Source of the DNA: Eurosta solidaginis
Lineage: Eukaryota; Arthropoda; Insecta; Diptera; Tephritidae
Length of the DNA: 64,000 nucleotides
Reading direction: 5' to 3'
Assembly (NCBI RefSeq): GCF_040869045.1
Contig: NC_090319.1
Span: 17,316,314 to 17,380,313, forward strand
Every line of letters begins with the position of its first letter. The first letter of the stretch is position 1. The notes under the pieces were generated by a model. That model was not told the DNA's origin, ran no database searches, and worked only from the letters and a program-made list of their open reading frames with translations. Position numbers and translations under genes: made by a program. Shown here in pieces: positions 11,076 through 23,500 of the stretch.

Positions 11076-12822
11076 TTTTTATACTCAGCGTGCTTTGCGC
11101 ACAGAGTATATTAACTTTGATTGGGTAACGGTTGGTTGTACAGGTATAAAGGAATTGAGATAGATATAGACTGCCATATATCAAAATCAGCAGTATCGAA
11201 AAAAAATTTGATTGAGTCATGTCGGTCCATAATCCATAACGGCATAAACTAATTGAGATAGATATAGGCTTCTATATATCAAAATTTTATGGGCGAAAAA
11301 AGAAATTCATTTAGCCATGTCCGTCCGTCCGTCCGTTAACACGATAACTTGAGTAAATTTTGAGGTATCTTGATGAAATTTTGTATGTAAATTCCTGGGT
11401 ACATATCTCAGATCGCTATTTAAAATGAACAAATCGGACTATGACCACGCCCACTTTTTCGATATCGAAAATTTCGAAAAACACAAAAAGTGCGATAATT
11501 CATTACCAAAGACGGCTAAAGCGATGAAACTTGGTAGGTGGGTTGACTTTATGAAGCAGAATAGAAATTAGTAAAGTTTTAGACAATGGGCGTGGCACCG
11601 CCAACTTTTAAAAGAAGGTAATTTAAAAATTTTGCTGGCTGTAATTTGGCAGTCGTTGAAGATATCATGATGAAATTTGGCAGGAGCGTTACCCCTATTG
11701 CTATATATGTGCTAAAAAAAATTAGCAAAATCGGATGAAGAACACGCCCACTTTTTAAAAAAAAATTTTAAAAAGTCAAATTTTATCAAAAATTTGATAT
11801 CTTTACAGTATATAAGTAAATTATGTCAACATTCAACTCCAGTAATGATATGGTGCAACAAAATACAAAAATAAAAGAAAGTTTCGAAATGACTGCGCCC
11901 TTTTTCATTTAATTTCTCTAGAATACTTTTATGCCATAAGTTGAATAAAAATCTACCAATTTTTGTGTAATTTGGTAGGGGCATAGATTTTATGACGATA
12001 ACTGTTTTCTATTAAAATGGCCGAAATCAGTTGAAGCCGCGCCCAGTTTTCATAAACAGCCGACCGTCTGTCCTTCCGCTCGGCCGTTAACACGATAACT
12101 TGAGCAAAAATTGATATATCTTTACTAAACTTAGTTCACGTACTTAATTGAACTCAGTTTATCTTGGTATAAAAAGTGGCCGAAATCCGACTATGACCAC
12201 GCCCACTTTTTCGATATCAAAAATTACGAAAAATGAAAAAAAAAAATGCCATAATTCTATACCAAATACAAAAAAAGGGAGGAAAAATGGTGATTGGATT
12301 AGTTTAATGACGCAAAATTTAACTTTAGAAAAAAATTTGCAAAATGGTTGTGACAGCTACCATATTAAATAGAATAAAATGAAAAAGTTCTGCAGGGAGA
12401 AATCAAAAGCCCTTAGGATCTTGGCAGGAATACTGTTCGTGGTATTACGTATATAAATAAATTAGCGGTACCCTACAGATGATAGAGATAGAACGTCACC
12501 CTGGTCTACATTTTGGTAGATATATTGAAAACGCCTTCCCATATACAACAAAGGGCCACTCCCTTTAAAAATACTCATTAACACCTTTCATTTCATACCC
12601 ATATCTTACAAACAAATTCTAGGGTCACCCCTGTTCCACCTTTATGGCTATATCTCGAAAAGGCGTCCACCTATAGAACTAAGACCCACTCCCTTTTAAA
12701 ATACTCTTTAATACCTTCCATACGATACCCATGTCATACAAACACATTCCAGGGTTACCCTAGGTTCATTTTCCTATTTATTCATTTTCCTATATATGAT
12801 TTCCCTTATTTTGTCTCCAGAA
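11076..12822 (+). mobile_element. Family A non-coding element, long copy lacking its tail
   Basis: Same head as the previous copy (TATACTCAGCGTGCTTTGCG), then two CGTCCGTCCG boxes (near 11322 and 12060), many CCACGCCCACTTTTT boxes, and a ~125-bp unit repeated near 12480-12780 (ATATCTCGAAAAGGCG, then CAAACACATTCCAGGGTTACC). It ends at GGTTCATTTTCC..CCCTTATTTTGTCTCC, short of the CTTACTTGTTT tail seen elsewhere. Orientation is the same as its neighbour, ~250 bp away. Confidence 0.75.
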
Positions 12823-13069
12823 TTCTCAGAAAGGGTTCCAAGTTTGGTCATCGTGGGAAAATCTGGTAACAACGCGGACCCATTCAAAGTGCCTGAGGTG
12901 CCTGCGATTCGGTTAAGTCTACACTTTCACGAATAATGACCGACAAATTCTAAAATACAAATATTCGTGATTTTTTTATCAGTGTGCGAAATTTCAGACA
13001 ATATTTTTATCAATAAACGAAGCCAATCCTGGAATCCATTGAACGAAAAAAATTTCAATTTTGTTTCAT

Positions 13070-13600
13070 CTTGTATGAATATAAAATTTTCGTATCACAG
13101 TGTTTATGGCTGAACTTCTTCGAAACGGCTGGAACGATTCTTATGAAATTTTGTGAGCATATGGTGTAGCTCCGAGAATCGGACCTAGTATATTTTTCAA
13201 ACGCCAAATGATAAGGTTTGTCATCCCCCTAAATTTTTTTCTACACAAAAATATTTTTGGTATTTTCCTGTGAATCATAATTCAATACTGGGGCTGGAAC
13301 TGGGATCAGGACTGGAACTGGGATCAGGACTGCGACTGGGGAGAAGTAAATCGAGGGAAGGAGCAAGAGACTGAGGAAGAGGTAAAGTTAAATGATGATA
13401 GAGGGGTAGAAGGCGCGGTAGGGGGTGGCGGAAGAGATTGAAAAGACGGAGAATGAGAAAGAAATGCAGAGAGGAGTGAATAAAAGAATACAGAAAAGGG
13501 GAATAGATAGTAAGAGGTATAAACTTTTTAAAAGTTACGCAGTTGGACCAAAGCTAGAGCAGAACAATGTCTGTTGGATCTGCTAGTTTTTCAGTAAAGC
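13070..13600 (-). mobile_element. Family C dispersed repeat with CAGTCC microsatellite
   Basis: In reverse orientation it carries the family C head (CTAGCAGATCCAACAGACAT at 13583-13564), the TCTCTC-rich tract, a microsatellite reading CAGTCCTGATCCCAGTTCCAG, and an end with CCAGCCGTTTCGAAGAAG and TGTGATACGAAAATTTTATA. Related copies are at 26985-27882 and 60001-61482. It is non-coding. Confidence 0.6.
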
Positions 13601-13924
13601 TAACGTTAATTGGAAAACGAAAAAATATAACATAAAACTTATTGAAAAACGAAAATATCAAAATAAATTTCTTTTCGATAACACAAGTTTACAAATTAAG
13701 GTCAACTTTTGGATCTGAGTAGATAAGAACGATTCTTAACTATTGATATGCTGAATTCGAATCTGCATTCAGTTTTTTAAGATTAATTCCAGTTTCCGAG
13801 TTCTCGCATGATATGACCATTGTGCTGTTATAGCAGGTTTTAAATAGTCGCACTGCTTGATAAGTCATTTCAATTGTAACTGTAAAATAATATAAGTGAT
13901 TAGAGCAAACAAAAATGCAGATAC

Positions 13925-15603
13925 AGCATTGCAAAGTTGATTCAAAGTGTTTTTGTTACGTTTGTGGTTGTTATATGATTAAAAATAGTGGCAAAGTGCG
14001 TATATGCACTACTTTGGTTTCAGAGTAGCAGACACTCATAAGTCATGGATACCGAAATTTATTTGTAACGCATGCATAACAAAGCTGTATAAGTGGTCAT
14101 TGGGAGAACGTAAGTACTTTTCCTTTTCAATGCCAGCGCTCTGGAGAGAACCAAAAACCATGTAGATGATTGCTACTTTTGTTTGATGAAAGTTACGGGT
14201 ATAAATGCAAAAAAATTAAAAAAATATAAATATCCTGATGTATCATCAGTATCCAAGTCAGTTCCACGTACTGCTAATGATCCGATGCCAGTTTGTCCAA
14301 GTATAAGTGGAAATGTCCTAGAAACTTTAACTACATCACCCCCGAGCAGTGAAAGCGACTTTGTCATCCAAGCGACACATTTAATTTCGCAAGATGAACT
14401 AAGCGGTTTGATACGTGATTTGAATTTGTCCAAACAAAAAGCGGAGTTGCTAGTATCACGGTTGTAGCAATGGAAATATCTAGACTCTCGAACACAAATT
14501 ACTGTATACAGAAACAGAAATCAGGCACTTCGACCGTTCTTCAAAAAGAAGACAACATAAGTTTCGGTAACGATATTAATGGTTTATTTAATAAAATGAA
14601 TACACCGTAGGATCGAAACGAATGGCGTTTATTCATTGATGGTTCCAAATACAGCGTAAAAGCTGCTCTTCTCCACAATGGAAATAACAAACCATCTATT
14701 CCGATTGTTCATGTAGTACAAACGAAGGAATGCTACGAAATAATGCGGAAGATGTTGTGCTTCATCAAATACAATGATTATAAATGGAAAATATGTGGTT
14801 ATTTAAAGGTTTAAACATTAATTCCAATTAAATCGAAAACACTTATTTTTTATATTATTTCAACAGGTAGTTGGTATCTTAACTGGGATGCAATCTGGAT
14901 TCACCAAAAATTGTTGTTTTTTATGCTTGTGGGATAGCCGCGCAACTGAACATCATTATGTGAGAAAAGAATGGCAAAGTCGTACTCAATATGAGCCTGG
15001 ACAGCAAAACGTCTCCGCTGAACCACTTGTAAATCCACAAGACATTTTCCTGCCACCTCTTTACATTAAACTAGGCCTTATAAAGAACTTCATCAGAGCA
15101 TTAAACCGCGAATGACCGGCTTTTCAGTACTTAGTCAAGTTGTTTCCTAAATTGTTATATGAACGATTCAAAGAAAGAATATATGTCGGACATGATATTA
15201 GAAAATTAATGGCTGATAAAAAATTTACAAAGTGTTTAACGCCCGATGAAACAGCCGCATGGGCATCTCTTCAAAATATCATTCACCACTTTCTTGGTAA
15301 TCACAAATCCCCTAATTTTAAGGAAATTATTGGCGATATATTGGAAAATTATCGAAAGATTGGAGCTAGAATGTCTCTAAAGATGCATTTTCTGCATTCC
15401 CATCTCGATTTTTTTTCCAAAAACTTGGGTGATACGAGCGACGAACAAAGAGAGCGGCTACACCAAAATCTAGCCAACATTGAAAGACGATACCAAGGAT
15501 TTTGGAATGAAGGCATGATGAGTGATTACTGTTGGACTCTAATACGCGAAGCAGATACTAAACAATACAAAAGGCAAAGTTCCACCAATCTTCATTTCTG
15601 ATT
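13925..15603 (+). pseudogene. Broken gene of a widespread arthropod family of unknown function
   Basis: Translation in stitched frames gives an N-terminal Cys pattern (CFCYVCG), then FICNACITKLYKWS, MPALWREPK and DDCYFCLMKV, an acidic-serine stretch (14240-14350), LIRDLNLSKQKAELL, the middle EWRFIDGS-like block (near 14628), GILTGMQSGFTKNCCFLC (14876-14930), FLPPLYIKLGLIKNFI, and the C-terminus FLHSHLDFFSKNLG ... ERRYQGFWNEGMMSDYCWTL. This is the layout of a large arthropod/cnidarian protein family, often multi-copy and possibly transposon-linked, with no known function that I can name. At least four frameshifts or stops are present (near 14000, 14155, 14467, 14610 and after 15115). A 58-nt intron with GT..AG ends is retained in frame. 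Confidence 0.75.
14809..14866 (+). other. Retained GT-AG intron, phase 0
   Basis: It begins AAG|GTTTAAAC and ends TTTCAACAG|GTAGTT, 58 nt, in the normal size range for short fly introns. Removing it joins ICGYLK to VVGILTGMQ in the same frame. It shows that this broken copy came from DNA, not from a processed transcript. Confidence 0.75.
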
Positions 15604-16449
15604 TTAAGTTAATAAAATAAATATTATTTGACAAAAATCTTTAAAAATGAATTTATTGACAGTATTAAAAACTAGAATAAATCTTAAAAAACGGAATGAA
15701 GAATCGGATTCAGCGTCATAAATTGTCTTAAAAACCACTCTTAGTGGCCTGGATCCAAAACCGTGTATACTTGTGTAATTATCAAAAATAAAAAAATTAT
15801 CAATAAAATTTCGAAATAGTAATATTGTGCAAAATGGGTAGAAGGAAAGATGCTGTTACCGAAATGAAAATATTTTTGATAATTAACGTTAGTCATAACG
15901 TTATAACGAAACTAACTGTGTTTTGATAACTTCTTTTTTTTTGATAACCAACATTGGATAATTAAAGAAACTAAACGTTTTCGTTTATATCGTTATGCAG
16001 GCCTGACTTCAGAGTAAATTGTAACGTAAGCTTCGAAGGAAATGCCGTAACTGAGTGATTATTTGCTGTGACTGTGAAAACTGTTCTGTCTTGTTTGAAA
16101 TCACTCTTACCAACGATTCCAATTACAAACAGACGCGTAATTCTTATCACAGCATACCGTCATATCCTACTACATAGTTGTGATTCAAGTGTCGGTTGTT
16201 TAACATATGATATTTGTACCTGGTACTTTATCCCAGTGAATGAAATATGACAGTAAATTTCCGGACTGTGGTTGTGACAGCATCTGCGTCTCGTTCGAAA
16301 TCACTCCTTCTAGAAACTTAAGTCACAGACCTAATCACATGTATCGTCACTGTAACACAAAACTGCGATTATATAAAACGATGAAGCTTTGAGTAACCGG
16401 AAACTGTTATCTGCTGCTAAAACGTGTGCTTCAGTGATGATCTATTCCA
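15604..16449. other. Non-coding; diverged direct repeat inside
   Basis: Two diverged blocks near 16055-16165 and 16262-16365 share TGTGAC..CTGT, TCGTT/TTGTTTGAAATCACTC and a GTCAT/TCACTGTAAC end, suggesting an old ~200-bp tandem duplication. The rest shows nothing I can name. Confidence 0.35.
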
Positions 16450-16856
16450 TTTTTTATACCTCACCATTAAGTATACCGAATTGATCAGGGCGACGAACTG
16501 AGTTGATATAGCCATGTCCGTCTATCCGTCCGTCCGTCAGTTCGTCCGTCTGTCTGTTTGAACGCAAACTAGTCCCTCAAATTTTGAGATATCTCCATGA
16601 AATTTGGCACAAGGATGTATTTTTGTATTATATTAGACATTTGTCGGATCCGGTAGGATCGGTTTTTTTGCCATTTTTTTATATTTATCTTAACATCGTT
16701 TAGGTATGTACGTCTGTTCACTATATATTTCTTATCTTATACAGCGCATTATTTGGAGATTACGAATGGGATAAGATTATTGTTCAGCCCCATTCATGAA
16801 AGGTATGAAATCGTTGGCACAGCCGAAGGCAGTCCCGTCCTTACTTGTTTTTCTTA
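16450..16856 (+). mobile_element. Short dispersed repeat with family A-like ends
   Basis: The head TTTTTTATACCTCACC, a CCGTCTATCCGTCCGTCCGTC box, GATATCTCCATGAAATTTGGC, and the tail CCCGTCCTTACTTGTTTTT repeat the order seen in family A, but the interior is different and lacks the CACGCCCAC boxes. It is non-coding and probably a distant relative of family A. Confidence 0.6.
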
Positions 16857-17523
16857 ATTCAATCTCAAATAAAGATTTGGCCGTTGCTGCCTTAGAAGTT
16901 ACCTTCAAAAAGGAAAACTCCGAACATTGAACTTTCTATACAGAAAGTCTAAATTTGTGTTTCTTGTTAGTTGACTCGTTCAAAATTATTTGAGCTTAAA
17001 GCTTAACATTTTAATGCTTTAAAATTTCATGCTTTACAATTTCACTGTCCTTAACTAAACCTTATTTTGTTTAAGCCCACCCTAATATTTATATATATTT
17101 GTCAAAACGCAAGTACGTATTAAAACTTGTAAAAATCTGTGTTTGCTTAAGCTTTTTTACGTGTTTGAGATGCGTTCAGCCACACATTCATATATTCTGA
17201 CAAACGATTTAAACGCCTTCACCATATATCACTTATATATACTGACATCATTGGACATGAACACACACATTTACAAATTTGTAAGTAAATAAATATATCT
17301 AAGTATCGCATGAGTATATTTCATGAATTATTAAGTAAGTGTGTCTACACTTTTTATTAGCCATGACGTAATTAACTAAGTACATAAATGTAAATTTTAT
17401 TTCCTTAATTTATTGGTGCGCTCAACAGTTGAGACGTTATCATATATTTTCAGATAATTTTTGAAGAAATGTTGCCGAATATCTTTTGTTTTCTTTCATC
17501 TAGGCAATCCACAAGATTTCCAA
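16857..17523. other. No recognisable feature
   Basis: AT-rich sequence with TATATA patches and no open frame of note. I see nothing that can be supported. Confidence 0.4.
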
Positions 17524-17885
17524 TTGTCGTTGTTGTTGTAGCAATAAAGACACTCTTTGATGGTTTTTGGGAGTGTTTCCGATGTTGAACGTCCTTTGTC
17601 GGATATAGATCGGGTTTGTTCCAGTAAAAGTCCGGTCATCTCGGGAACGATGTAATATAACCACATTGAGCCTTCAAGGCCATACCGTCCCCACCCCATT
17701 ATTCCAAGAGGAAATTTTGGTCGCTAGAACGTCGCATGCTAAATATGTATATGATACATTCATAATTGTAACAAGATTTGCCAAGCATAGGTGAGGTTGA
17801 CGATTGGATTGCGGTTGCTGTGAATTGCGTATATCAACCCCTTGAATCCCCAAGGAATTCTCTTCGCCGTATGTGGTATGCTTTA
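17524..17885 (-). mobile_element. SINE-like S1, long copy, second subfamily
   Basis: On the minus strand it runs from GGTATG..GGCGAAGAGAATTCC to (CAA)n at 17524-17537. Between the GGTTGACAATC block and the CTCTGGCGACC block it carries a ~45-bp stretch (GTTACAATTATGAATGTATC) that is also in the 26187 and 29281 copies but not in the 5041 and 39553 copies, so there are two S1 subfamilies. Confidence 0.8.
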
Positions 17886-17961
17886 ATCAAATTTCATATT
17901 CGAGACCATTGTAACAACTCAAACCTTAATAAAACTTAACATGGATACGACACTCTTGTGA

Positions 17962-18712
17962 ATCTTACTTACTTAATTTCCGCTTAACCGTTTAAACGGT
18001 CATGGCCATCCAACAAAGCGCGCTAGTCGCTCCTTCTCTCTGTCAACCGGCGCCAATTGGTCACACCAAGGGAGTTTAAATCGTTTTCCACCTGGTCCTT
18101 CCAACGGAGTGGGGCCGCCCTCTACCTCTGCTTCCATAGGCGGGTTCCGATAGAAACACTTTCTTGACCGGATCGTCATCTTTCATTCGCATAACATGAC
18201 TAGCCAGCGCAGCCGCTGCGTTTTTATTCGCTGGACTATGTTGTTGTCTGCGTATAGCTCGTACAGCTCATCATTAAATCTTCTTCGGTACTCGCCATCG
18301 TCAACGCGTAGAGGTCCATAAATCTTTCGAAGAACTTCTCTCTCGAACACTCCCAGATCCGTTTCATCTGATGTTGTCATGGTCCATGCTTCTGCACCAT
18401 ATAAGTGACTTGTAGAGATAAGTGACTTGTAGAGTATAATTTTGCCGAGAGAGGAATTTACTTTTCAATTGCCTACTTAATCCAAAGTAGCATTTATTGG
18501 CAAGAGTGATTCTTCGCTGTATTTTAGAGCTGATGGTGTTTTTAGTGCTGATGCTGGATCCCAAATAAACGAAGTCTTTTACTATTTCCAAATGATGGCC
18601 GCCAACAGTAGCGTATGCCAAGGCGCGTATGCGTTTACTCTTTGCTCTATGACAGCAGGTATTTCGTTTGTTCCTCATTCACCATCAAACCCATCTTTAC
18701 CGCTCGTTTTTT
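17962..18712 (-). pseudogene. RTE-clade LINE, 3' fragment
   Basis: The minus strand encodes the C-terminal part of an RTE-type RT: GLMVNEEQTKYLLS (near 18690), TVGGHHLEIVKDFVYLGSSI (18600-18540), IQRRITLANKCYFGLSRQLK, MTTSDETDLGVFEREVLRKI (from 18380), then RLRWLVMLCE and, in other frames, the RPPLRWKDQVENDLN-like tail. It ends with (TAAG)n at 17962-17974. A duplicated AGTGACTTGTAGAG (18404-18433) and several frameshifts break it. There is no RNase H domain, as expected for the clade. It is a 5'-truncated dead insertion. Confidence 0.9.
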
Positions 18713-18812
18713 ACGGATTTGTAATTAAAAAGTTATTAGCTTGTTATCAAACATTTTTTGAAGTGATTCGAAGTGATACAGATTTTAATAGAAAAGGTTT
18801 CAATGCGTTAGA

Positions 18813-19110
18813 ATGAAAAATTATCGATTTGCCATCGTAAGGATATCGATCCTTTATCGAGAAGTTAACTTATCGAAAAATTAGCGAGAGGTTATCAAAA
18901 TTTTATCGATTACTTATCGAAAACTTATCAATTTTGTATAGAAAAGTTGCCGCTATGTTATTAAAAAGTTATCTTGTACTTATCGAGTTGTTATCAGGGC
19001 ATTATCAGAATGACATTGTTGTGCTATCGATTTATAATAACACCGTTATGGGCTCTTGTTGATTCGTTATCAAAACTTACAGTTTTTATATATAAGAATT
19101 ATCGCTTTCT
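18813..19110. repeat. TTATCGA-rich tract
   Basis: TTATCGA, TATCGAT and variants recur every ~10-20 bp over ~300 bp. The pattern is degenerate, with no fixed period that I can set by eye. A longer tract of the same kind lies at 34160-35290. Confidence 0.6.
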
Positions 19111-20559
19111 TATTTAACGGCAGTATATTGACTTATCAGTTTGTTATGAATCAAGTATAGATGAAAGTTCAATATAAAATCGATATCACATTTTTAGCCC
19201 GCTATCGAGAACTACGATCCACTTAGAAATAAATAAGAAGCTGATGAATGGGCGGTAAAAAGTATAATCAACCATAATAGCACAATAACCCATAATACTA
19301 GCAACATCAATTACGGAGGCCGGCGGAGCTCTTCTCATAAAATTGTGGTTTAACGTCAATCCCTGAGAAAGTTCGAGTTCGTTGCTTTTCGATCTTGGTT
19401 TATTTTCATACATTGAGCCTTTCCCTAAGTGTCTGATTGCGGTCATAGCAACTCAACTGTGCACGTGCTCGAAATGAGTTAAACAAAGAGTTTAAAATAA
19501 CCACCCTTGCTAGGGCAGAAGAGTGAATAACCGAACTTTATAGCACTTCATAGCACCTAGACCGTCATCTCCATCATTTAGCTTAATGGGACGTAGCCAA
19601 TAATAGCTTACTCTTCTAATACTGGATGACAGGACCGTTTCGGGAAATAACCGGAGCCTGCCAATAGCAAATACCCTTGGGGATCTTTTTCCAATACTTA
19701 ATATTTGATCGCTTAGCCCGCCTTATTTGGTAAGTGGTCGTACAATCAGCATTTAAACGACGGTGAGAACTCAAAAAGTAGGGAAACATAGAGTAAATTA
19801 AATTAGCTGCGAGGGAGCAGAAAATATCTTGCAAGCCCGAATAAAGAATTAGAGCTGAATTTGGAATAAGACGGAGAGTTGGAGAGAGTAGCAGCAATAG
19901 TATTGAAGCAGTTTAACATGTCAAACCTATTTTCAATTTCGCAACCCGTTTGAGTTGGAGGAAACAACGGATACGCCGAAAATGGGACTCACAATATCTA
20001 ATAGAATGTAGCTACGCAGTAAGATGCAAAACTGTAAGAGGTAGGAAAAAGCGACTTTATACCAACAAGAGCCGAAGTACTTCTTAAGCTAAAGGGATGT
20101 AAAAGGTGGACTCTGGTTAACTGTTGAGGGAGATAAAACTGCTATTACATTTCTTCCCTAGAAGATGGATGGAAGTTGACAACGATCAGATTAATGCAGG
20201 GCGAAATAACTCGCTATCATCCTTCGTTCAAGCGGTAAAGTAAAATCAAGTTAAGTTAATAAATCCAACACTGGCTGCTATGTGTGCTGAAGTCGGAGGA
20301 AAATCTGAACTTTTCGCGGTGCCACATTGAAAGGTACTTTACGTATATCATCCTACGGAAATGGGCAGCACTACATCCTTCTTGATAACTGGCAGCATAT
20401 AAATGTGCCTCAGTAAAAAAAAAAATCGATGGATGACATATATAATATCTAGAAAACAAGGGCGGTAGGAGGGTTGAGGTCCCTTCAAGCTAGAGGCACA
20501 AGAAAATGATGTAAAAGCCACGGCAAAACCTTTAACTTTTCTTTCCAATGTCAAAACAT
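19111..20559. other. No clear feature; possible LINE debris near 20000
   Basis: Short frames only. Around 19985-20100 one frame reads SQYLIECSYAVRCKTVRG, faintly like the Cys-rich end of an RNase H LINE, but the match is too weak to annotate. Confidence 0.3.
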
Positions 20560-20567
20560 AGTTCCTT

Positions 20568-23500
20568 CAGGCTTGGCGAGAGGGAAAAGGGAATGGAGGG
20601 ATTCCCCTGGGCCCGGGGCTTCTCAGGGGGCCCGCGATTTAGAGTTACTAAGAAATTTTTTTTAACTCCGGAGAGTGTTTAGTTGTTCCATGTTCAAATT
20701 TTAAGCCGAATTTAAAAAGCAACAAATATGGATCATGATTTTTTGCCTGCGAACAGTGAGGAGACAAAAAACATCAAACAAAAATGTATGTTTACATGAA
20801 TCCGAAATCGTAAAGTTTTCGTGGTGAAACTGATGAAGGTTCATCTTCAAAAAGTCTTCCAACAATACCACCAACTCTGTATCAAAGTCCAGATTATTTA
20901 AACGAATTCGATATCGGTACCATGATTATTGAGTTTTTGCGATCTGAAGAAGTCAAGGAAATAATTCGTCGAGGTAATCAAAAGTGTCCTGTTATTTGTC
21001 CACGTAATTTTCATGACGAGGCCTTTCCTACCTCGTTGTTAAACAGAATCTTGCCAAATGGAGAGAAAGTGGAGCATGACTGGTTAGTGTGGAGTGCCAG
21101 TCGCAATGCTTTTTATTGCCTACCATGTCATCTGTTAAGCACCAATACTTTAAATCGACCCAAAATTTGCTGTACTTGCGGATATTTAAAATTCCAGGTA
21201 TGGAAGAAGCTATACGATAAACTGCCGTCACACGAAAATACTCATGATCACATTAAATGTTATATTCAATGGCGATCTTTACAAAATCTAATTCAAAAGG
21301 AGACTACAATTGATACACTTACACACAATCACTGAAACTCAAAAGTGAAAAGAAATTTTATATAGGATTTTGGACACTATTTTATTTTTGGGTGAAAGAG
21401 GCCTGCCTTTCAAAGGCGAAAGTATATATGTTGGTGAACGAAACAATGTAAATTTTTTAGGCATCTAAGATCTCATAAGCTATTATGATCCGATACTTAG
21501 AGATCATTTGAAAAAAGTTAGGATTTCACAAAAGCGGCACAAACGTTTACAAGTTCACGGTTTTTCCCAAGACATTCAGAAGGAGTTTATAGAAATTTGT
21601 GCAAAGCACCTGAGGGAAACTGTATGAGATCAAGGCAAGAAAGCCAAGTATTTTGCTATTATCGTTGATGCTACGCCTGATGTTAGTCACGTTGACTACG
21701 TTCATTTTGCGCTAAATCCATTTCAATTCGAGCGCAACAAATTTTACAATTCAAGAACGGTTTTTGGCTTTCGTGAATTGTAACCAAAAAAATGCTCAGA
21801 AAATCGCTGATCTAATTTGCCATCCTTGATTGAAGATTGTCGTGCACAAGGGTACGATAACGGCGCCAATATGAAAGGAGCATACAACGGAGCACTACGT
21901 CACATTATCGACAAAAACTCGAATGCTTATTACTCGCCTTATGCAACCCACAGTCCCAATTTATGTGTTGTTGATGCTGCAGAAATGTGTACGGCTGCAA
22001 TTACTTTCTGATTTTGTTAGTTGGGCCAAAATTTTTGTAAAATGTTTGCTGGGTACCCTTCGGAGTGGTAAAAAAATGTTTTATTATATTCAGCAGCAGT
22101 GCACAACGATGGGACATCTTCAAAAAAAAAAAATGTACCGAGATCTCTTCCCAGTCTTTCAGGCAAAAGCCAAATTTGACTGCGCAAGCATACGGAGATG
22201 TTACCGGCATACTCAAGTACTTCAAAAAGTTCGAATATATCTTGCTGTCCTCAATTTGTTTCAAAATACTGACTACCAGTAATGAAAGAAACGTGCTCCT
22301 CCAAGCTAGAGACGCCACCATAGATGTTGTGGTGCGACATCCAGATGCCTTATTAGCTGATTTGAAGTTGATCAGGAACCAATGGGAAACAATTTTAAAC
22401 GAATGCGAAACAGCTGCTATTCAATTGAACATCTCGCCAAAGTTTCCGGACATTCGAAAGAGAAAACCCAAAAGGTGTTCTGAAGATAATTTAAATGAGA
22501 TGATTACGGATGATTCAGTGTCTGATTTTAAAAACAATACATTCCTGGTGATCTTTGATTCGGTAATCACTGGCGTTTCCCTTTTTGTGGTAAGCATCGC
22601 AAAATTTATCGAAAAATACAAGTCGGACATTTCGCAAAGCTTAGAACGCGAAATAGTTCACTTGAAATACATTTACGAAGCAAATTTTGATAAAGGTCTG
22701 TCTTTATTGGAATTGCTAAATGCCGTCTATGTTCAAAATCTGTATACAATTTTCCCCAACATTTGTGTTGCTTTACGTATATTTTGCACTATACCTGTCA
22801 CTGTAGCTAATGCAGAACGTTCCTTTAGCGTCCTTTCAAGAATCAAAAACCTTCATAGATCGTGTTTGTCTTAAGAGCGAGTTTTAGGATTTGCCACGCT
22901 TTGTGTTCAATCCATTTTGGCAAGACAGTTAAATTTTGATATTAGCCATCATCCGGTGGCAAAGTACTGAGCCAGATAAATAATTTTGCATGTAAATGAA
23001 ACAACAACGATTTGAGCCAGATAAATACATATAGAAGTCTGGTTCAATTTGTGAGGCAAATAATTTGTTAATTTCTTCTTTTTAGGTTGGCAACACTGCC
23101 CTTTTTCAAAAATAGATGTCGCTGCTTAGCCTTTCGCCGTATGAGTTAAACGAAAAACAGCGGAGACATCCGCCTATCACATTTCACGTGTGCGAAAATT
23201 TCACGACATCTGCTTCTCAATTCTCTCAATGATCCAGAGCAAACCCGTGAGAATTGAGCGTCAGCTGGAGCTGTAAAACTCACTGGATGACGGCAATTAT
23301 TATTAAAAATTTTGCAGGAAAAAAGCAAGAAAAACCACTCTTGATATCCGAACCTTCTATATTGAATAATTGAAATTTATTATCATCATTAAATTTATCA
23401 GAAATGTATTAAAATGTTACCAAATAACTAGAAAATATTATTTGAAACAATATGTGGCTGTTAAAAAAACATTTTGTTTCTACGTTACAATAAAATAGTA

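Noticed and set aside
13550..16010. Terminal inverted repeats around the broken arthropod-family gene
   Set aside because: Both flanks contain AACGTTA words in opposite orientation, but the match does not extend and no TSD is visible.
19985..20100. RNase H LINE Cys-rich tail
   Set aside because: Only a faint resemblance in one short frame; not enough to call.
20922..22975. Domesticated host gene of the ZMYM1 type
   Set aside because: Several stops and frameshifts, and transposon ends still surround it.
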